Numbered from the stretch's first letter, positions 17,994 through 27,268 are shown. The stretch: DNA of 64,000 bases from Brucella tritici (GCF_008932295.1 NZ_WBWA01000002.1:124001-188000), one strand, 5' to 3'. A program made the numbers and translations. Notes: generated from the letters alone by a model not told the origin.

Positions 17994-19199
17994 ATGAAAT
18001 GTCTCGCACTTGCAACGGCAGCGCTTTTCGCCGCCACGGCCATTTCGTCGGCAGCGGAAATTTCCGACGGCAAGGTCAAGATCGGCATTCTGAACGACCA
18101 GTCGGGTGTCTATGCCGACTTCGGCGGCAAATGGTCGTTCGAAGCTGCCAAGATGGCAGCCGAAGATTTTGGCGGCAAAGTGCTCGATGCGCCAATTGAG
18201 ATCATCACGGCGGACCACCAGAACAAACCGGACGTCGCCTCGAACATTGCCCGCCAATGGTACGACACGGAGCAGGTCGATTCCATCATGGAACTGACAA
18301 CCTCGTCGGTCGGCCTCGCTGTGCAGGCTTTGTCGAAAGACAAGAAAAAGATCACCATCAACACAGGCGCAGCCACGTCGGAACTGACCGGCAAGCAGTG
18401 CACGCCTTATGGCTTCCACTGGGCCTATGACACCCATGCGCTTGCCGTCGGCACTGGCGGCTCGCTTGTGCAGCAGGGCGGCGATACCTGGTTCTTCCTC
18501 ACTGCCGATTATGCATTCGGCTATTCGCTGGAAGAGCAGACAAGCAAATTCGTCGAATCCAAGGGCGGCAAGGTGCTGGGTTCCGTACGCCACCCGCTGG
18601 CAACGACCGATTATTCCTCCTTCCTGCTGCAGGCACAGGCCTCCGGCGCGAAGGTCGTGGGCCTCGCCAATGCCGGTCTCGACACGTCCAATGCGATCAA
18701 GCAGGCGGCTGAATTCGGCATCGTTGCCGGTGGACAGCGCCTCGCGGCCCTGCTCTTTACCCTGTCGGAAGTGCACGGTCTCGGCCTCGAAGCCGCTCAA
18801 GGCCTGACGCTGACTGAAGGTTTCTACTGGGATCGTGACGATGAATCGCGTGAATTCGGCAAGCGTTTCTTCGAGCGCACGGGCCGTATGCCGAACATGA
18901 TCCAGGCAGGCACCTATTCCGCTGTCACCCAGTATCTGAAGGCGATCAAGGAAGCAGGCACGGATGAAACCGAAGCCGTCGCCAAGAAGCTTCATGAAAT
19001 GCCGGTCGAAGACGTCTTTGCCCGTCATGGCAAGGTCGGCCCCAACGGACGCATGATCTATGACATGTATCTGATGGAAGTGAAGAAGCCTGATGAAAGC
19101 AAGGCGCCATGGGACTATTATAAGGTTCTAGCAACCATTCCCGGCGATCAGGCCTACATGAAGCCGGAAGAAAGCGGCTGCCCGCTGGTAACGCAGTAA
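17994..19199 (+). CDS. Branched-chain-amino-acid-type ABC transporter substrate-binding protein
   Basis: A 401-residue periplasmic protein of the LivK/Peripla_BP_6 family with a Sec signal (about residues 1-21, AISSAAE). Typical stretches are KVKIGILNDQSGVYADFGG near the N-terminus and FFLTADYAFGYSLEEQ in the middle. GGGAGGAG precedes ATG 17994, which rules out the in-frame ATG 54 bases upstream. It is the first gene of a six-gene operon ending in a GMC dehydrogenase, so the ligand may be an alcohol or aromatic/organic acid rather than leucine. Ligand unknown. Confidence 0.87.
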   Translation: MKCLALATAALFAATAISSAAEISDGKVKIGILNDQSGVYADFGGKWSFEAAKMAAEDFGGKVLDAPIEIITADHQNKPDVASNIARQWYDTEQVDSIMELTTSSVGLAVQALSKDKKKITINTGAATSELTGKQCTPYGFHWAYDTHALAVGTGGSLVQQGGDTWFFLTADYAFGYSLEEQTSKFVESKGGKVLGSVRHPLATTDYSSFLLQAQASGAKVVGLANAGLDTSNAIKQAAEFGIVAGGQRLAALLFTLSEVHGLGLEAAQGLTLTEGFYWDRDDESREFGKRFFERTGRMPNMIQAGTYSAVTQYLKAIKEAGTDETEAVAKKLHEMPVEDVFARHGKVGPNGRMIYDMYLMEVKKPDESKAPWDYYKVLATIPGDQAYMKPEESGCPLVTQ

Positions 19200-19211
19200 G
19201 AGGCTGGTTGA

Positions 19212-20030
19212 ATGAACGCAGCAACTGGCAATATGACGGCCCTGCCTGAAGCAGGGCCGAACGATGGTGGCTCATCTGGCGGTCGGACGGTTCTTTCGGC
19301 GCGCGGACTGGGCAAGTCGTTTGGCGGCTTTTACGCGGTGAAGAATGTCGATCTTGATGTGGAACATGCCCGCGTTCACGCGCTGATCGGCCCGAACGGC
19401 GCAGGCAAGACCACTGTTTTCAACCTCCTGACCAAATTCTTGCAGCCGTCGAGTGGCGAGATCACGCTTCTGGGCGAGACCATCACCAAGACCGATCCGG
19501 CCAGGGTGGCCCGCATGGGGCTGGTGCGCTCGTTCCAGATTTCAGCAACCTTTCCGCATCTGACTGTCCTGGAAAATGTGAAGGTCGCATTGCAGCGCCC
19601 CAACGGGCTTGCCACGCAATTCTGGCGGTCGCTCTCGGCACTCGACCGGCTCGATGCGCAGGCCGTCGAGCTTCTGGAACGTGTCGGCCTTGCCGATGCC
19701 CGTCATGCGCAGGCCGCCGATCTGTCCTATGGCCGCAAGCGCGCACTTGAGATCGCCACCACGCTGGCGCTCGATCCGAAAGTGCTGCTGCTCGACGAGC
19801 CGATGGCAGGCATGGGCCATGAAGACGTCCACATCATTGCCGCCCTCATTGCCGATGTGGCGAAGGACCGCGCGGTGCTGATGGTCGAACACAATCTCAA
19901 GGTGGTGGCCGACATTGCCCACCACGTCACGGTGCTGCAGCGCGGCGAAATCCTCGCCTCCGGCGATTATGCCACCGTCTCCAAAGACGAGCGCGTGCGC
20001 ACCGCCTATATGGGAACCGAACATGACTAG
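19212..20030 (+). CDS. livG: ABC transporter ATP-binding protein, LivG type
   Basis: A 272-residue ATPase with Walker A GPNGAGKTT, signature-like LSYGRKRALEIA, Walker B VLLLDEPMAGMGHED and the H-loop VEHNLKVV. The signature Tyr-Gly in place of Gly-Gly is common in LivG. The first ~30 residues are a Gly/Pro-rich leader beyond the usual family start. It overlaps the LivF gene by 8 bases and pairs with it to power LivH-LivM. Confidence 0.87.
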   Translation: MNAATGNMTALPEAGPNDGGSSGGRTVLSARGLGKSFGGFYAVKNVDLDVEHARVHALIGPNGAGKTTVFNLLTKFLQPSSGEITLLGETITKTDPARVARMGLVRSFQISATFPHLTVLENVKVALQRPNGLATQFWRSLSALDRLDAQAVELLERVGLADARHAQAADLSYGRKRALEIATTLALDPKVLLLDEPMAGMGHEDVHIIAALIADVAKDRAVLMVEHNLKVVADIAHHVTVLQRGEILASGDYATVSKDERVRTAYMGTEHD

Positions 20031-20742
20031 AGGCCAACCGCTATTATCCGTGCGCGGGCTCAATGCCTGGTATGGCGAAAGCCATGCCCTGCACGGCGTC
20101 GACCTCGATATCTGGCCCGGCGAAACCATCACGCTTCTGGGCCGCAATGGCGTCGGCAAGACGACGACGCTGCGCGCCATCATGGGTATCATCCGCAAGC
20201 GCACCGGCAGTATCACCCTCGGCGGCAAGGACATCATGCGTGTGCCTTTGCACCGCATCGCCTATGAAGGTCTGGGCTTTGTGCCGGAAGAACGCGGCAT
20301 CTTCGCCACGCTCAGCGTGCATGAGAACCTGCTACTGCCGCCGGTCGTCGCCAAAGGCGAGCAGAGCCTGATGTCATTGGACGAGATTTACGCGCTTTTC
20401 CCCAACCTGCATGAACGGCGCACCAGCCCCGGCACCAAACTGTCGGGCGGCGAACAGCAGATGCTGGCCATTGCGCGCATCCTGCGCACCGGCGTGAAGG
20501 TGCTGCTGCTGGACGAGCCGACCGAAGGTCTGGCGCCTGTCATCGTGCAGCGCATCGGCGATGTGCTGGTGGAATTGAAGAAGCGCGGCATGACCATCCT
20601 GCTGGTCGAGCAGAACTTCCGCTTTGCCGCCAAGGTCGCGGACCGCTTCTATCTCATGGATCATGGCGTGGTGACGGAGAACTTCCCGACCGCCGAGCTG
20701 CCCGACCGCATGGCAGCCCTGAACGAAGCCTTGGGAGTCTGA
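20023..20742 (+). CDS. livF: ABC transporter ATP-binding protein, LivF type
   Basis: A 239-residue ATPase with Walker A GRNGVGKTT, Q-loop region FVPEERGIFATLSV, intact signature LSGGEQQMLAIAR, Walker B VLLLDEPTEGLAP and H-loop LVEQNFRFA. The start at 20023 lies inside the end of livG (8-base overlap, different frame). The permease gene follows after a single base. Partner of the LivG-type ATPase. Confidence 0.88.
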   Translation: MTRGQPLLSVRGLNAWYGESHALHGVDLDIWPGETITLLGRNGVGKTTTLRAIMGIIRKRTGSITLGGKDIMRVPLHRIAYEGLGFVPEERGIFATLSVHENLLLPPVVAKGEQSLMSLDEIYALFPNLHERRTSPGTKLSGGEQQMLAIARILRTGVKVLLLDEPTEGLAPVIVQRIGDVLVELKKRGMTILLVEQNFRFAAKVADRFYLMDHGVVTENFPTAELPDRMAALNEALGV

Positions 20743-20743
20743 C

Positions 20744-21631
20744 ATGACAATGATCTTCGGTATCCCCCTGCAGGCGCTTCTCGGGCAGTTGCTGGTCGGC
20801 CTCATCAACGGCTCGTTCTATGCCATGCTGAGCCTTGGCCTTGCCATCATCTTCGGGCTTTTGCGCATCATCAACTTTGCCCATGGCGCTCAATATATGC
20901 TGGGTGCCTTTGTCGGTTATCTGCTGTTGAGCTGGCTTGGCATCGGTTATTGGCCAGCGCTTATCCTCGCCCCGCTCATCGTCGGGCTGGGCGGCGCGAT
21001 CGTCGAGCGCGTGGCCCTGTCGCGGCTCTACAATCTCGACCCGCTCTATGGCCTGCTCTTCACCTTCGGCCTTGCCCTCGTGATCGAAGGCACGTTCCGC
21101 TATTATTATGGCGCTGCCGGCCAGCCCTATGCGGTGCCGCCTTCGCTTGCGGGCGGACACAATCTCGGCTTCATGTTCCTGCCGAACTATCGTGCCTGGG
21201 TCGTCGTCGCCTCGCTCTTCGTCTGCCTTGGCACCTGGCTCCTGATCGAAAAGACCAAGCTCGGCGCCTATCTGCGCGCCGCAACGGAAAACCCCACTTT
21301 GGTAAAAGCCTTCGGCATCAATGTGCCGCTGCTCCTCACCTTCACCTATGCGTTGGGTGCGGCGCTTGCCGGTGTGGCTGGCATCATGGCCGCGCCGATC
21401 TATCAGGTCAGTCCGCTGATGGGCTCCAACATCATCATCGTGGTCTTTGCCGTGGTGGTCGTCGGCGGCATGGGCTCGATCCTCGGCGCCATCATCACCG
21501 GCTATGTGCTGGGGCTGGCGGAAGGGCTCACCAAGGTCTTCTATCCGGAAGCCTCCAGCATCGTCATCTTCGTCATCATGGCTATCGTCCTTCTGGTTCG
21601 ACCCGCCGGACTGTTCGGGAAGGAGGCCTGA
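20744..21631 (+). CDS. livH: Branched-chain-type ABC transporter permease, LivH type
   Basis: A 295-residue inner-membrane permease with eight or so hydrophobic segments and the LivH signature LINGSFYAMLSLGLAIIFGLLRIINFAHG at the N-terminus. It forms the channel with LivM. Gene order SBP-G-F-H-M is altered from E. coli but common in alphaproteobacteria. The start follows the LivF stop by one base, with GGGAGTCTGAC as ribosome site. Confidence 0.87.
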   Translation: MTMIFGIPLQALLGQLLVGLINGSFYAMLSLGLAIIFGLLRIINFAHGAQYMLGAFVGYLLLSWLGIGYWPALILAPLIVGLGGAIVERVALSRLYNLDPLYGLLFTFGLALVIEGTFRYYYGAAGQPYAVPPSLAGGHNLGFMFLPNYRAWVVVASLFVCLGTWLLIEKTKLGAYLRAATENPTLVKAFGINVPLLLTFTYALGAALAGVAGIMAAPIYQVSPLMGSNIIIVVFAVVVVGGMGSILGAIITGYVLGLAEGLTKVFYPEASSIVIFVIMAIVLLVRPAGLFGKEA

Positions 21632-21632
21632 T

Positions 21633-22634
21633 ATGGCTGATACCGCTCTCAAGCCCGCCCTCAAGGCAACCGCGACCCCGCGCGACAGCAAGGCGCCTGC
21701 CGTCAACAGCCTCTCGATCATCGTGCTCGGCATTGCCCTCGTCGGGCTGCTGGCAGCACCCTTCATGGTCTATCCCATCTTCCTGATGAAGATGCTGTGC
21801 TTTGCGCTGTTTGCCTCCGCCTTCAACCTTCTGTTGGGCTATACCGGCATTCTATCCTTCGGCCATGCGGCCTTCTTCGGCGGTGCTGCCTATATCACGG
21901 CCCATACGGTGAAAGTCTGGGGTGTCACGCCGGAACTCGGCCTCGTGCTGGGCGTTCTCGCCGCAGCAGCGCTTGGCCTCGTCATCGGTTATCTCGCCAT
22001 TCGCCGCCAGGGCATTTATTCGACGATGATTACGCTGGCGCTGGCGCAGATGTTCTTCTTCTTCTGCCTGCAAGCCTCCTTCACCCATGGCGAGGACGGA
22101 TTGCAGGGCGTGCCGCGCGGGTTTCTCTTCGGCATCATCGACCTCAACCAGCCGATGAACATGTATTACTTCGTGCTGGCCGTGTTCGTCCTTGGTGTCT
22201 TTATCATCTGGCGCATCATCAACTCGCCCTTCGGCATGATCCTGAAATCGGTGCGCGAAAATGAAAACCGCGCGATCTCGCTCGGTTACTCCGTCAACCG
22301 CTACAAGCTTGCAGCCTTCGTCATGTCGGCAGGGCTTGCAGGCCTCGCGGGCGGCTTGAAAGCGCTTGTCTTCCAGTTTGCAACGCTGACCGATGTCGGC
22401 TGGCAGATGTCGGGCGAGGTCATCCTGATGACGCTGCTCGGCGGCATCGGCACGCTGATCGGACCCATCGTCGGCGCCGCCTTCGTCGTCGCACTGCAGA
22501 ACTATCTCGCTACATCCGACTTCCCAGTCACAATCGTCACGGGCCTCATCTTCATGGCATGCGTCCTCCTCTTCCGGAAAGGAATCGTAGGCGAGTTCTA
22601 TGCATCGCGGATTGGAAAGAAACTCTTCGGCTAA
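21633..22634 (+). CDS. livM: Branched-chain-type ABC transporter permease, LivM type
   Basis: A 333-residue permease with the LivM hallmark NLLLGYTGILSFGHAAFFGGAAYI and a conserved later loop (LKSVRENENRAISLGYSVNRYK). GGAAGGAGG precedes ATG 21633, one base after the livH stop. An upstream in-frame ATG inside livH is not supported by a ribosome site. The first ~25 residues are a cytoplasmic leader. Confidence 0.87.
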   Translation: MADTALKPALKATATPRDSKAPAVNSLSIIVLGIALVGLLAAPFMVYPIFLMKMLCFALFASAFNLLLGYTGILSFGHAAFFGGAAYITAHTVKVWGVTPELGLVLGVLAAAALGLVIGYLAIRRQGIYSTMITLALAQMFFFFCLQASFTHGEDGLQGVPRGFLFGIIDLNQPMNMYYFVLAVFVLGVFIIWRIINSPFGMILKSVRENENRAISLGYSVNRYKLAAFVMSAGLAGLAGGLKALVFQFATLTDVGWQMSGEVILMTLLGGIGTLIGPIVGAAFVVALQNYLATSDFPVTIVTGLIFMACVLLFRKGIVGEFYASRIGKKLFG

Positions 22635-22697
22635 CCAACATTTCGGGAGCCGCACGCTCGCTCGATAGCGGCTTCGCCTTTTACTGGATATGAGATC

Positions 22698-24296
22698 ATG
22701 ACCGACACCTACGATTACATCGTGGTTGGCGCGGGCACGGCAGGTTGCGCCCTCGCGAACCGGCTTTCCGCAGACCAGAACCGCTCCGTACTGCTGCTGG
22801 AAGCAGGCGGAAAAGACAATTACGCCTGGATTCACATCCCGGTTGGCTATCTCTATTGCATCGGCAATCCACGCACCGACTGGTGCTTCACCACGGAAGC
22901 CGAACCGGGACTGAACGGACGTTCGCTCGGCTATCCGCGCGGCAAGGTGTTGGGCGGCTGCTCCTCGATCAATGGCATGATCTATATGCGCGGTCAGGCT
23001 CGCGACTACGATCTGTGGCGTCAGGCCGGGTGCGACGGCTGGGGCTGGGACGATGTCCTGCCGCTGTTCAAGAAGTCGGAAGATTATTTTGCAGGCGCTA
23101 GCGATCTGCACGGCGCGGGTGGCGAATGGCGCGTCGAAAGCGCCCGCCTGCACTGGGATATTCTGGATGCCTTCCGCGACGCAGCCGTATCTGCGGGCAT
23201 CCCCGCCATCGACGATTTCAATCGCGGCGACAATGAAGGCGTGTCCTATTTCAAGGTCAACCAGAAGCGCGGCATCCGGTGGAATACGGCCAAGGCCTTT
23301 CTGCGCCCGGCACGAGGCCGCAAGAACCTGCGTGTCGAAACCGGCGCGCATGTGCGCCGCATCGAGATCGAGGAACTGCGCGCCACCGGCGTCACTTTCG
23401 ACCAGAACGGCACCACCCGCACGGTGAAGGCAAAGCGCGAGGTCATTCTCGCTGCCGGTGCGGTCGGATCGCCGCAAATCCTCGAATTGTCGGGCATCGG
23501 GCGCGGCGACGTGCTGCAGCAGGCGGGTATCCCGGTCACGCTGGAGCGCAGGCAGCTTGGCGAAAACCTTCAGGATCACCTGCAATTGCGCTGTGCATAT
23601 AAGGTCACCGGCATTCCGACGCTCAACGAGAAGGCAAACAAGCTGGTTGGCAAGGCGATGATCGGGCTGGAATATCTGCTGCGGCAATCCGGGCCGATGT
23701 CCATGGCGCCAAGCCAGCTCGGCGTCTTCACCCGTTCGGACCCGTCCTTTGAGACCGCCAATCTGCAATATCACGTGCAGCCGCTCAGTCTCGAAAAATT
23801 CGGCGAAAACGTTCACCCCTTCCCTGCCTTCACGGCAAGCGTGTGCAATCTGCGCCCCGACAGCCGCGGCTCGATCCATATCAAATCGCCGGATCATCGC
23901 GCCCAACCGGCAATCAAGCCGAATTATCTCGCCACCGAAAGCGACCGCCGCGTTGCCGCCGACGCCATCCGTATCACGCGCCGTATCGTGGCACAGGCAC
24001 CGTTGCAGAAGTTCCGCCCCGAGGAATTCAAGCCCGGCCCCACTTACGAAACGCAGGAGCAATTGGAAAAGGCGGCCGGCGATATCGGCACGACGATCTT
24101 CCATCCGGTCGGCACCTGCCGCATGGGACAGGACGCGGAAGCAATCGTCGATCCGCGCCTGCGCTTCAACGGCATTGCGGGCCTTCGCGTCGCCGACGCC
24201 TCGGTCATGCCGACCATCACTTCCGGCAACACCAACTCGCCGACTCTCATGATCGCCGAGAAGGCCGCACAGATGATTATTGCCGACAACCGCTAG
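22698..24296 (+). CDS. GMC-family FAD-dependent alcohol/choline-type dehydrogenase
   Basis: A 532-residue flavoprotein of the glucose-methanol-choline oxidoreductase family. The FAD-binding loop is VVGAGTAGCALANRLS (residues 9-24), the first GMC signature is PRGKVLGGCSSINGMIYMRG, and the C-terminus has the active-site HPVGTCRMG and the TNSPTLMIAEKAA end. BetA-like in length but not diagnostic for choline. It lies 63 bp after livM on the same strand and is followed by a strong hairpin, so it is the last gene of the transporter operon. I infer that the transporter imports an alcohol which this enzyme oxidises to an aldehyde. Confidence 0.86.
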   Translation: MTDTYDYIVVGAGTAGCALANRLSADQNRSVLLLEAGGKDNYAWIHIPVGYLYCIGNPRTDWCFTTEAEPGLNGRSLGYPRGKVLGGCSSINGMIYMRGQARDYDLWRQAGCDGWGWDDVLPLFKKSEDYFAGASDLHGAGGEWRVESARLHWDILDAFRDAAVSAGIPAIDDFNRGDNEGVSYFKVNQKRGIRWNTAKAFLRPARGRKNLRVETGAHVRRIEIEELRATGVTFDQNGTTRTVKAKREVILAAGAVGSPQILELSGIGRGDVLQQAGIPVTLERRQLGENLQDHLQLRCAYKVTGIPTLNEKANKLVGKAMIGLEYLLRQSGPMSMAPSQLGVFTRSDPSFETANLQYHVQPLSLEKFGENVHPFPAFTASVCNLRPDSRGSIHIKSPDHRAQPAIKPNYLATESDRRVAADAIRITRRIVAQAPLQKFRPEEFKPGPTYETQEQLEKAAGDIGTTIFHPVGTCRMGQDAEAIVDPRLRFNGIAGLRVADASVMPTITSGNTNSPTLMIAEKAAQMIIADNR

Positions 24297-24311
24297 AACC
24301 AGATTCCTGTG

Positions 24312-24349
24312 AAGACGGTGAGCGGAAATGGCAATCCGCTCACCGTCTT
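24312..24349 (+). terminator. Strong hairpin after the GMC dehydrogenase gene
   Basis: A perfect 15-bp stem (AAGACGGTGAGCGGA at 24312-24326, TCCGCTCACCGTCTT at 24335-24349) with an 8-base loop begins 15 bases after the stop. The T-run after it is poor, so it may end transcription inefficiently or protect the 3' end. Confidence 0.7.
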
Positions 24350-24520
24350 GTGAACGCAATTTCGGCATCATCGCTCTGGCAAATTCTGAAATAATTTTCC
24401 TTGTTTATTGCCCGACAAAAGGGAATTATCGGCAACAAGGTGGGCAGGGGGAGAAAGATCATCTCAAAAGATCGCTTTCCGGGACCGGCTCTCCAAAAGT
24501 CTTTAAACAAGGAAAACAAA

Positions 24521-25357
24521 ATGTCGTCAGTCCTTTCCCGCTATACGCTGACCCGTCGCGCCGGTCTGAAAGCCCTCCTCTTCACCGCAGCCGCACTGAC
24601 TGTCGGCTTCGCGTCGGCGCCGAGCCACGCAGAAGACAAGACCATCAAGGTCGGCATCATGGGCGGTGAAGATGAAGACGTCTGGAAAGTCGTTGCCGAA
24701 GAAGGCAAAAAGCACGGCCTCAACATCGAGCGCGTGACCTTCAACGATTACAACCAGCCGAATGAAGCTCTGGAACGCAAGGAAATCGACGCCAACGCCT
24801 TCCAGCACAAGCCTTATCTGGATGAGCAGATCAAGCAGCACGGCTACAAGATCAGCGTTGCCGGCTACACCGCCGTCTGGCCGATCGGCATCTATTCACG
24901 CAAGCACAAGAGCCTTGACGAGCTGAAGGAAGGCGCGGTGGTCGGCGTGCCGAACGATCCGTCGAACGAAGGCCGTGCGCTTCGCGTCCTGGAAGAAAAG
25001 GGCCTCATCAAGCTTAAGCCGGATGCAGGCATTCTGGCCACCCCGATCGACATCGTCGAAAACCCGAAGAAGCTTGAGATCAAGGAACTCGACGCCGGTG
25101 TTGTTGGTCGTTCCATCGACGATCTTGATGCAGCCATCGTGAACAACGACTGGGCAGCAAAGGCAGGCCTCAACAAGGAAGAGGTAATCGGCTGGGAATC
25201 GAAGGAAAACAACCCGTACAACAACTTCATCGCAGTCCGCACCGAAGATGAAAACGCCGAATGGGTGAAGAATCTCGTGGCTTCGTTCCAGAACGACGCC
25301 GTGAAGGCCGAAATCGACCGTGCCTACAAGGGCACCGGCATCCCGGCCTGGAAATAA
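24521..25357 (+). CDS. metQ: Methionine ABC transporter substrate-binding protein MetQ (NlpA family)
   Basis: A 278-residue NlpA/MetQ protein. The mature part shows family marks (IKVGIMGGEDEDVWKVVAEE; NAFQHKPYLDEQ; AVWPIGIYSRKHKSLDELKEGAVVGVPNDPSNEGRAL). The signal (residues ~9-37) ends PSHAED without a lipobox cysteine, so it should be soluble periplasmic rather than a lipoprotein as in E. coli. AAGGAAAACAAA precedes ATG 24521. metN and metI follow, but a terminator lies between. No SAM riboswitch was recognised in the leader. Confidence 0.88.
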   Translation: MSSVLSRYTLTRRAGLKALLFTAAALTVGFASAPSHAEDKTIKVGIMGGEDEDVWKVVAEEGKKHGLNIERVTFNDYNQPNEALERKEIDANAFQHKPYLDEQIKQHGYKISVAGYTAVWPIGIYSRKHKSLDELKEGAVVGVPNDPSNEGRALRVLEEKGLIKLKPDAGILATPIDIVENPKKLEIKELDAGVVGRSIDDLDAAIVNNDWAAKAGLNKEEVIGWESKENNPYNNFIAVRTEDENAEWVKNLVASFQNDAVKAEIDRAYKGTGIPAWK

Positions 25358-25378
25358 TTGCCTTTGATGCTTGAAAGA

Positions 25379-25411
25379 CCGCGCCGGAACCGTTTCCGGC
25401 GCGGCTTTTAT
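25379..25411 (+). terminator. Rho-independent terminator after metQ
   Basis: Stem CCGCGCCGGAA / TTCCGGCGCGG with a CCGT loop followed by CTTTTATT, 21 bases after the metQ stop. It partly insulates metQ from metNI. Confidence 0.85.
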
Positions 25412-25504
25412 TGACGTACCGACAAAAATTGCCCTAAAGCATCGCCACAGCAAAAGCTGATGGCTTGAGCGAGGCATCATCCTTCCTTGAACCTTAATAA
25501 AACA

Positions 25505-25522
25505 GCCGCTGTTCGCAGCGGC
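25505..25522 (+). promoter_or_regulatory. UUCG-loop hairpin in the metN leader
   Basis: GCCGCTG (25505-25511) and CAGCGGC (25516-25522) close a TTCG tetraloop, an exceptionally stable hairpin, 25 bases before the metN GTG start. It could be a processing or stability element. There is no T-run, so it is not a terminator. Confidence 0.45.
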
Positions 25523-25547
25523 GCATCAAACTATAGAAGAATCGACC

Positions 25548-26606
25548 GTGACCATTGAAAAGCCACCCGCCACATCAGCGCCCATCGTCGAGATGAAAGA
25601 CGTGCGCCGAATGTTCGGCGATACGGCAGCTATCAACGGCGTTTCGCTTTCCGTCGCGCGCGGCGAAATTCTCGGCATCATCGGTCGCAGCGGCGCGGGC
25701 AAGTCCACGCTGATCCGTTGCGTCAACGGCCTTGAAAAGCCGGATGCCGGTTCGATCCTGATCGAAGGGCGCGAAATCACCGGCCTTGGCGAAGACGCAC
25801 TGCGTCCCGTGCGCCGTCGCATCGGCATGGTGTTCCAGCATTTCAACCTGCTTTCAGCCAAGACGGTTGCGGAAAACATCGCTTTGCCGCTGAAGATCGC
25901 GGGGAAGCCGAAGGCTGAACGCGCCAAGCGTGTTGCGGAACTTCTGGAACTGGTCGGCCTTTCCGACAAGGCAAAGCACTATCCCGCCCAGCTTTCCGGC
26001 GGCCAGAAACAGCGCGTTGGCATTGCCCGTGCCCTTGCTGCCGAACCGGCTGTACTGCTTTCGGACGAAGCGACGTCCGCGCTCGACCCGGAAACCACCC
26101 AGTCCATTCTGGCCCTGCTGAAAGACATCAACACCAAGCTCGGCCTTACCATCCTGCTCATCACGCATGAGATGGAAGTGATCCGCCGCATTGCCGACCG
26201 CGTGATCGTGCTGGACCACGGCGCCATCGCCGAGGAAGGCCCGGTCTGGAAGGTCTTCGCCAATCCGCAATCGCCCGTCACGCAGAGCATGTTGCAGGTG
26301 CTGACACCGGAACTGCCTGCCATCTGGCGCGACCGGCTGGAGAAATCCGGCGCCCTCGCCGTGCTGAAGGTAAAGCTGTCGGGCGCAGCCGCAAAAGGCG
26401 CGTTCTTCAACAATGTCGCTGCTGCCACCGGCGTGGCACCGCAGCTCATCCATGGCGGCATGGATACGATCCAGGGTGAGCCGGTCGGCACGCTCTTCAT
26501 CGGCCTGCCCGCACAGGACAAGGCGAAACTCGACGCCGCAATCACCTATCTCAACATCCATGCAGACGCCACGGAGGTACTCGGCTATGTCTCAGGCGAT
26601 GCTTGA
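25548..26606 (+). CDS. metN: Methionine ABC transporter ATP-binding protein MetN
   Basis: A 352-residue ATPase with Walker A GRSGAGKST, Q-loop GMVFQHFNLL, signature LSGGQKQRVGIARAL, Walker B VLLSDEATSALDPETT (Ser replaces the usual Leu or Cys before Asp-Glu) and H-loop ITHEMEVI. The C-terminal ~85 residues form the methionine-sensing NIL domain that allows transinhibition. Start is GTG 25548 with AGAAGA upstream. Its last 20 bases overlap metI. Confidence 0.88.
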   Translation: MTIEKPPATSAPIVEMKDVRRMFGDTAAINGVSLSVARGEILGIIGRSGAGKSTLIRCVNGLEKPDAGSILIEGREITGLGEDALRPVRRRIGMVFQHFNLLSAKTVAENIALPLKIAGKPKAERAKRVAELLELVGLSDKAKHYPAQLSGGQKQRVGIARALAAEPAVLLSDEATSALDPETTQSILALLKDINTKLGLTILLITHEMEVIRRIADRVIVLDHGAIAEEGPVWKVFANPQSPVTQSMLQVLTPELPAIWRDRLEKSGALAVLKVKLSGAAAKGAFFNNVAAATGVAPQLIHGGMDTIQGEPVGTLFIGLPAQDKAKLDAAITYLNIHADATEVLGYVSGDA

Positions 26607-27252
26607 TCTTCTCTGGCGCTCCTTCTGGGAGACCATCATCATGACCGGCTTTTCGAGCCTGATTTCGCTCGTCGTCGGTCTGCCGCTGGCACTCATCATG
26701 ATCCTGACGGAGCGTGGCGGCCTTGCACAGAACCTGACGCTGAACACGATCCTTGGCGCCATCATCAATGGCTTCCGCTCGGTTCCGTTCATTATTCTGC
26801 TGGTGGCGCTCATTCCCGTCACGCGCTTCATCGTCGGCACGTCAATCGGCACATGGGCCTCCATCGTGCCGCTTTCCATTGCCGCTATTCCCTATTATGC
26901 GCGCATTGCGGAAGTATCGCTGCGTGAAGTGGATCATGGCCTCATCGAAGCCGCACGCTCCATGGGCGCAAATCGCTGGACCATCGTGCGCGAAGTGCTC
27001 GTCCCCGAAGCCCTGCCCGGCATCATCGCAGGCTTCACGGTCACGATCATCACACTGGTCGGCGCATCGGCAATGGCGGGCGCTATTGGCGCAGGCGGTC
27101 TCGGCGATCTCGCCATTCGCTACGGCTATCAGCGCTTCGAGACGCAGATCATGATCGCGGTTGTAATCATCCTCATCATCATGGTTTGCGGCATCCAGTG
27201 GATCGGCGACCGGCTGGTGAGCCGTCTCGACAAGCGCAACCTACGCGCCTGA
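26587..27252 (+). CDS. metI: Methionine ABC transporter permease MetI
   Basis: A 221-residue permease with five or so membrane segments and the binding-protein-dependent transport loop (EAARSMGANRWTIVREVLVPEALPGIIAG). ATG 26587 lies within the end of metN (20-base overlap), giving the family-like start MSQAMLDLLWRSFWETIIMTG. It works with MetN and MetQ in methionine uptake. Confidence 0.87.
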   Translation: MSQAMLDLLWRSFWETIIMTGFSSLISLVVGLPLALIMILTERGGLAQNLTLNTILGAIINGFRSVPFIILLVALIPVTRFIVGTSIGTWASIVPLSIAAIPYYARIAEVSLREVDHGLIEAARSMGANRWTIVREVLVPEALPGIIAGFTVTIITLVGASAMAGAIGAGGLGDLAIRYGYQRFETQIMIAVVIILIIMVCGIQWIGDRLVSRLDKRNLRA

Positions 27253-27268
27253 TCTGTTCCCTGCCCGC

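Noticed and set aside
24312..24349. Hairpin after the GMC dehydrogenase as an IS end or att site
   Set aside because: No direct repeats or recombinase gene flank it; position just after a stop codon fits a transcript-end hairpin.
21852..24371. An 839-codon open frame antisense to livM and the GMC dehydrogenase
   Set aside because: Shadow of two strongly supported genes; composition (many Asp, Glu, His, Arg runs) is that of a reversed coding strand.
24390..24520. Possible SAM riboswitch in the metQ leader
   Set aside because: I looked for SAM-I and SAM-II sequence and pairing hallmarks and could not align them; a covariance-model search (for example Rfam SAM and SAM-alpha) would decide.
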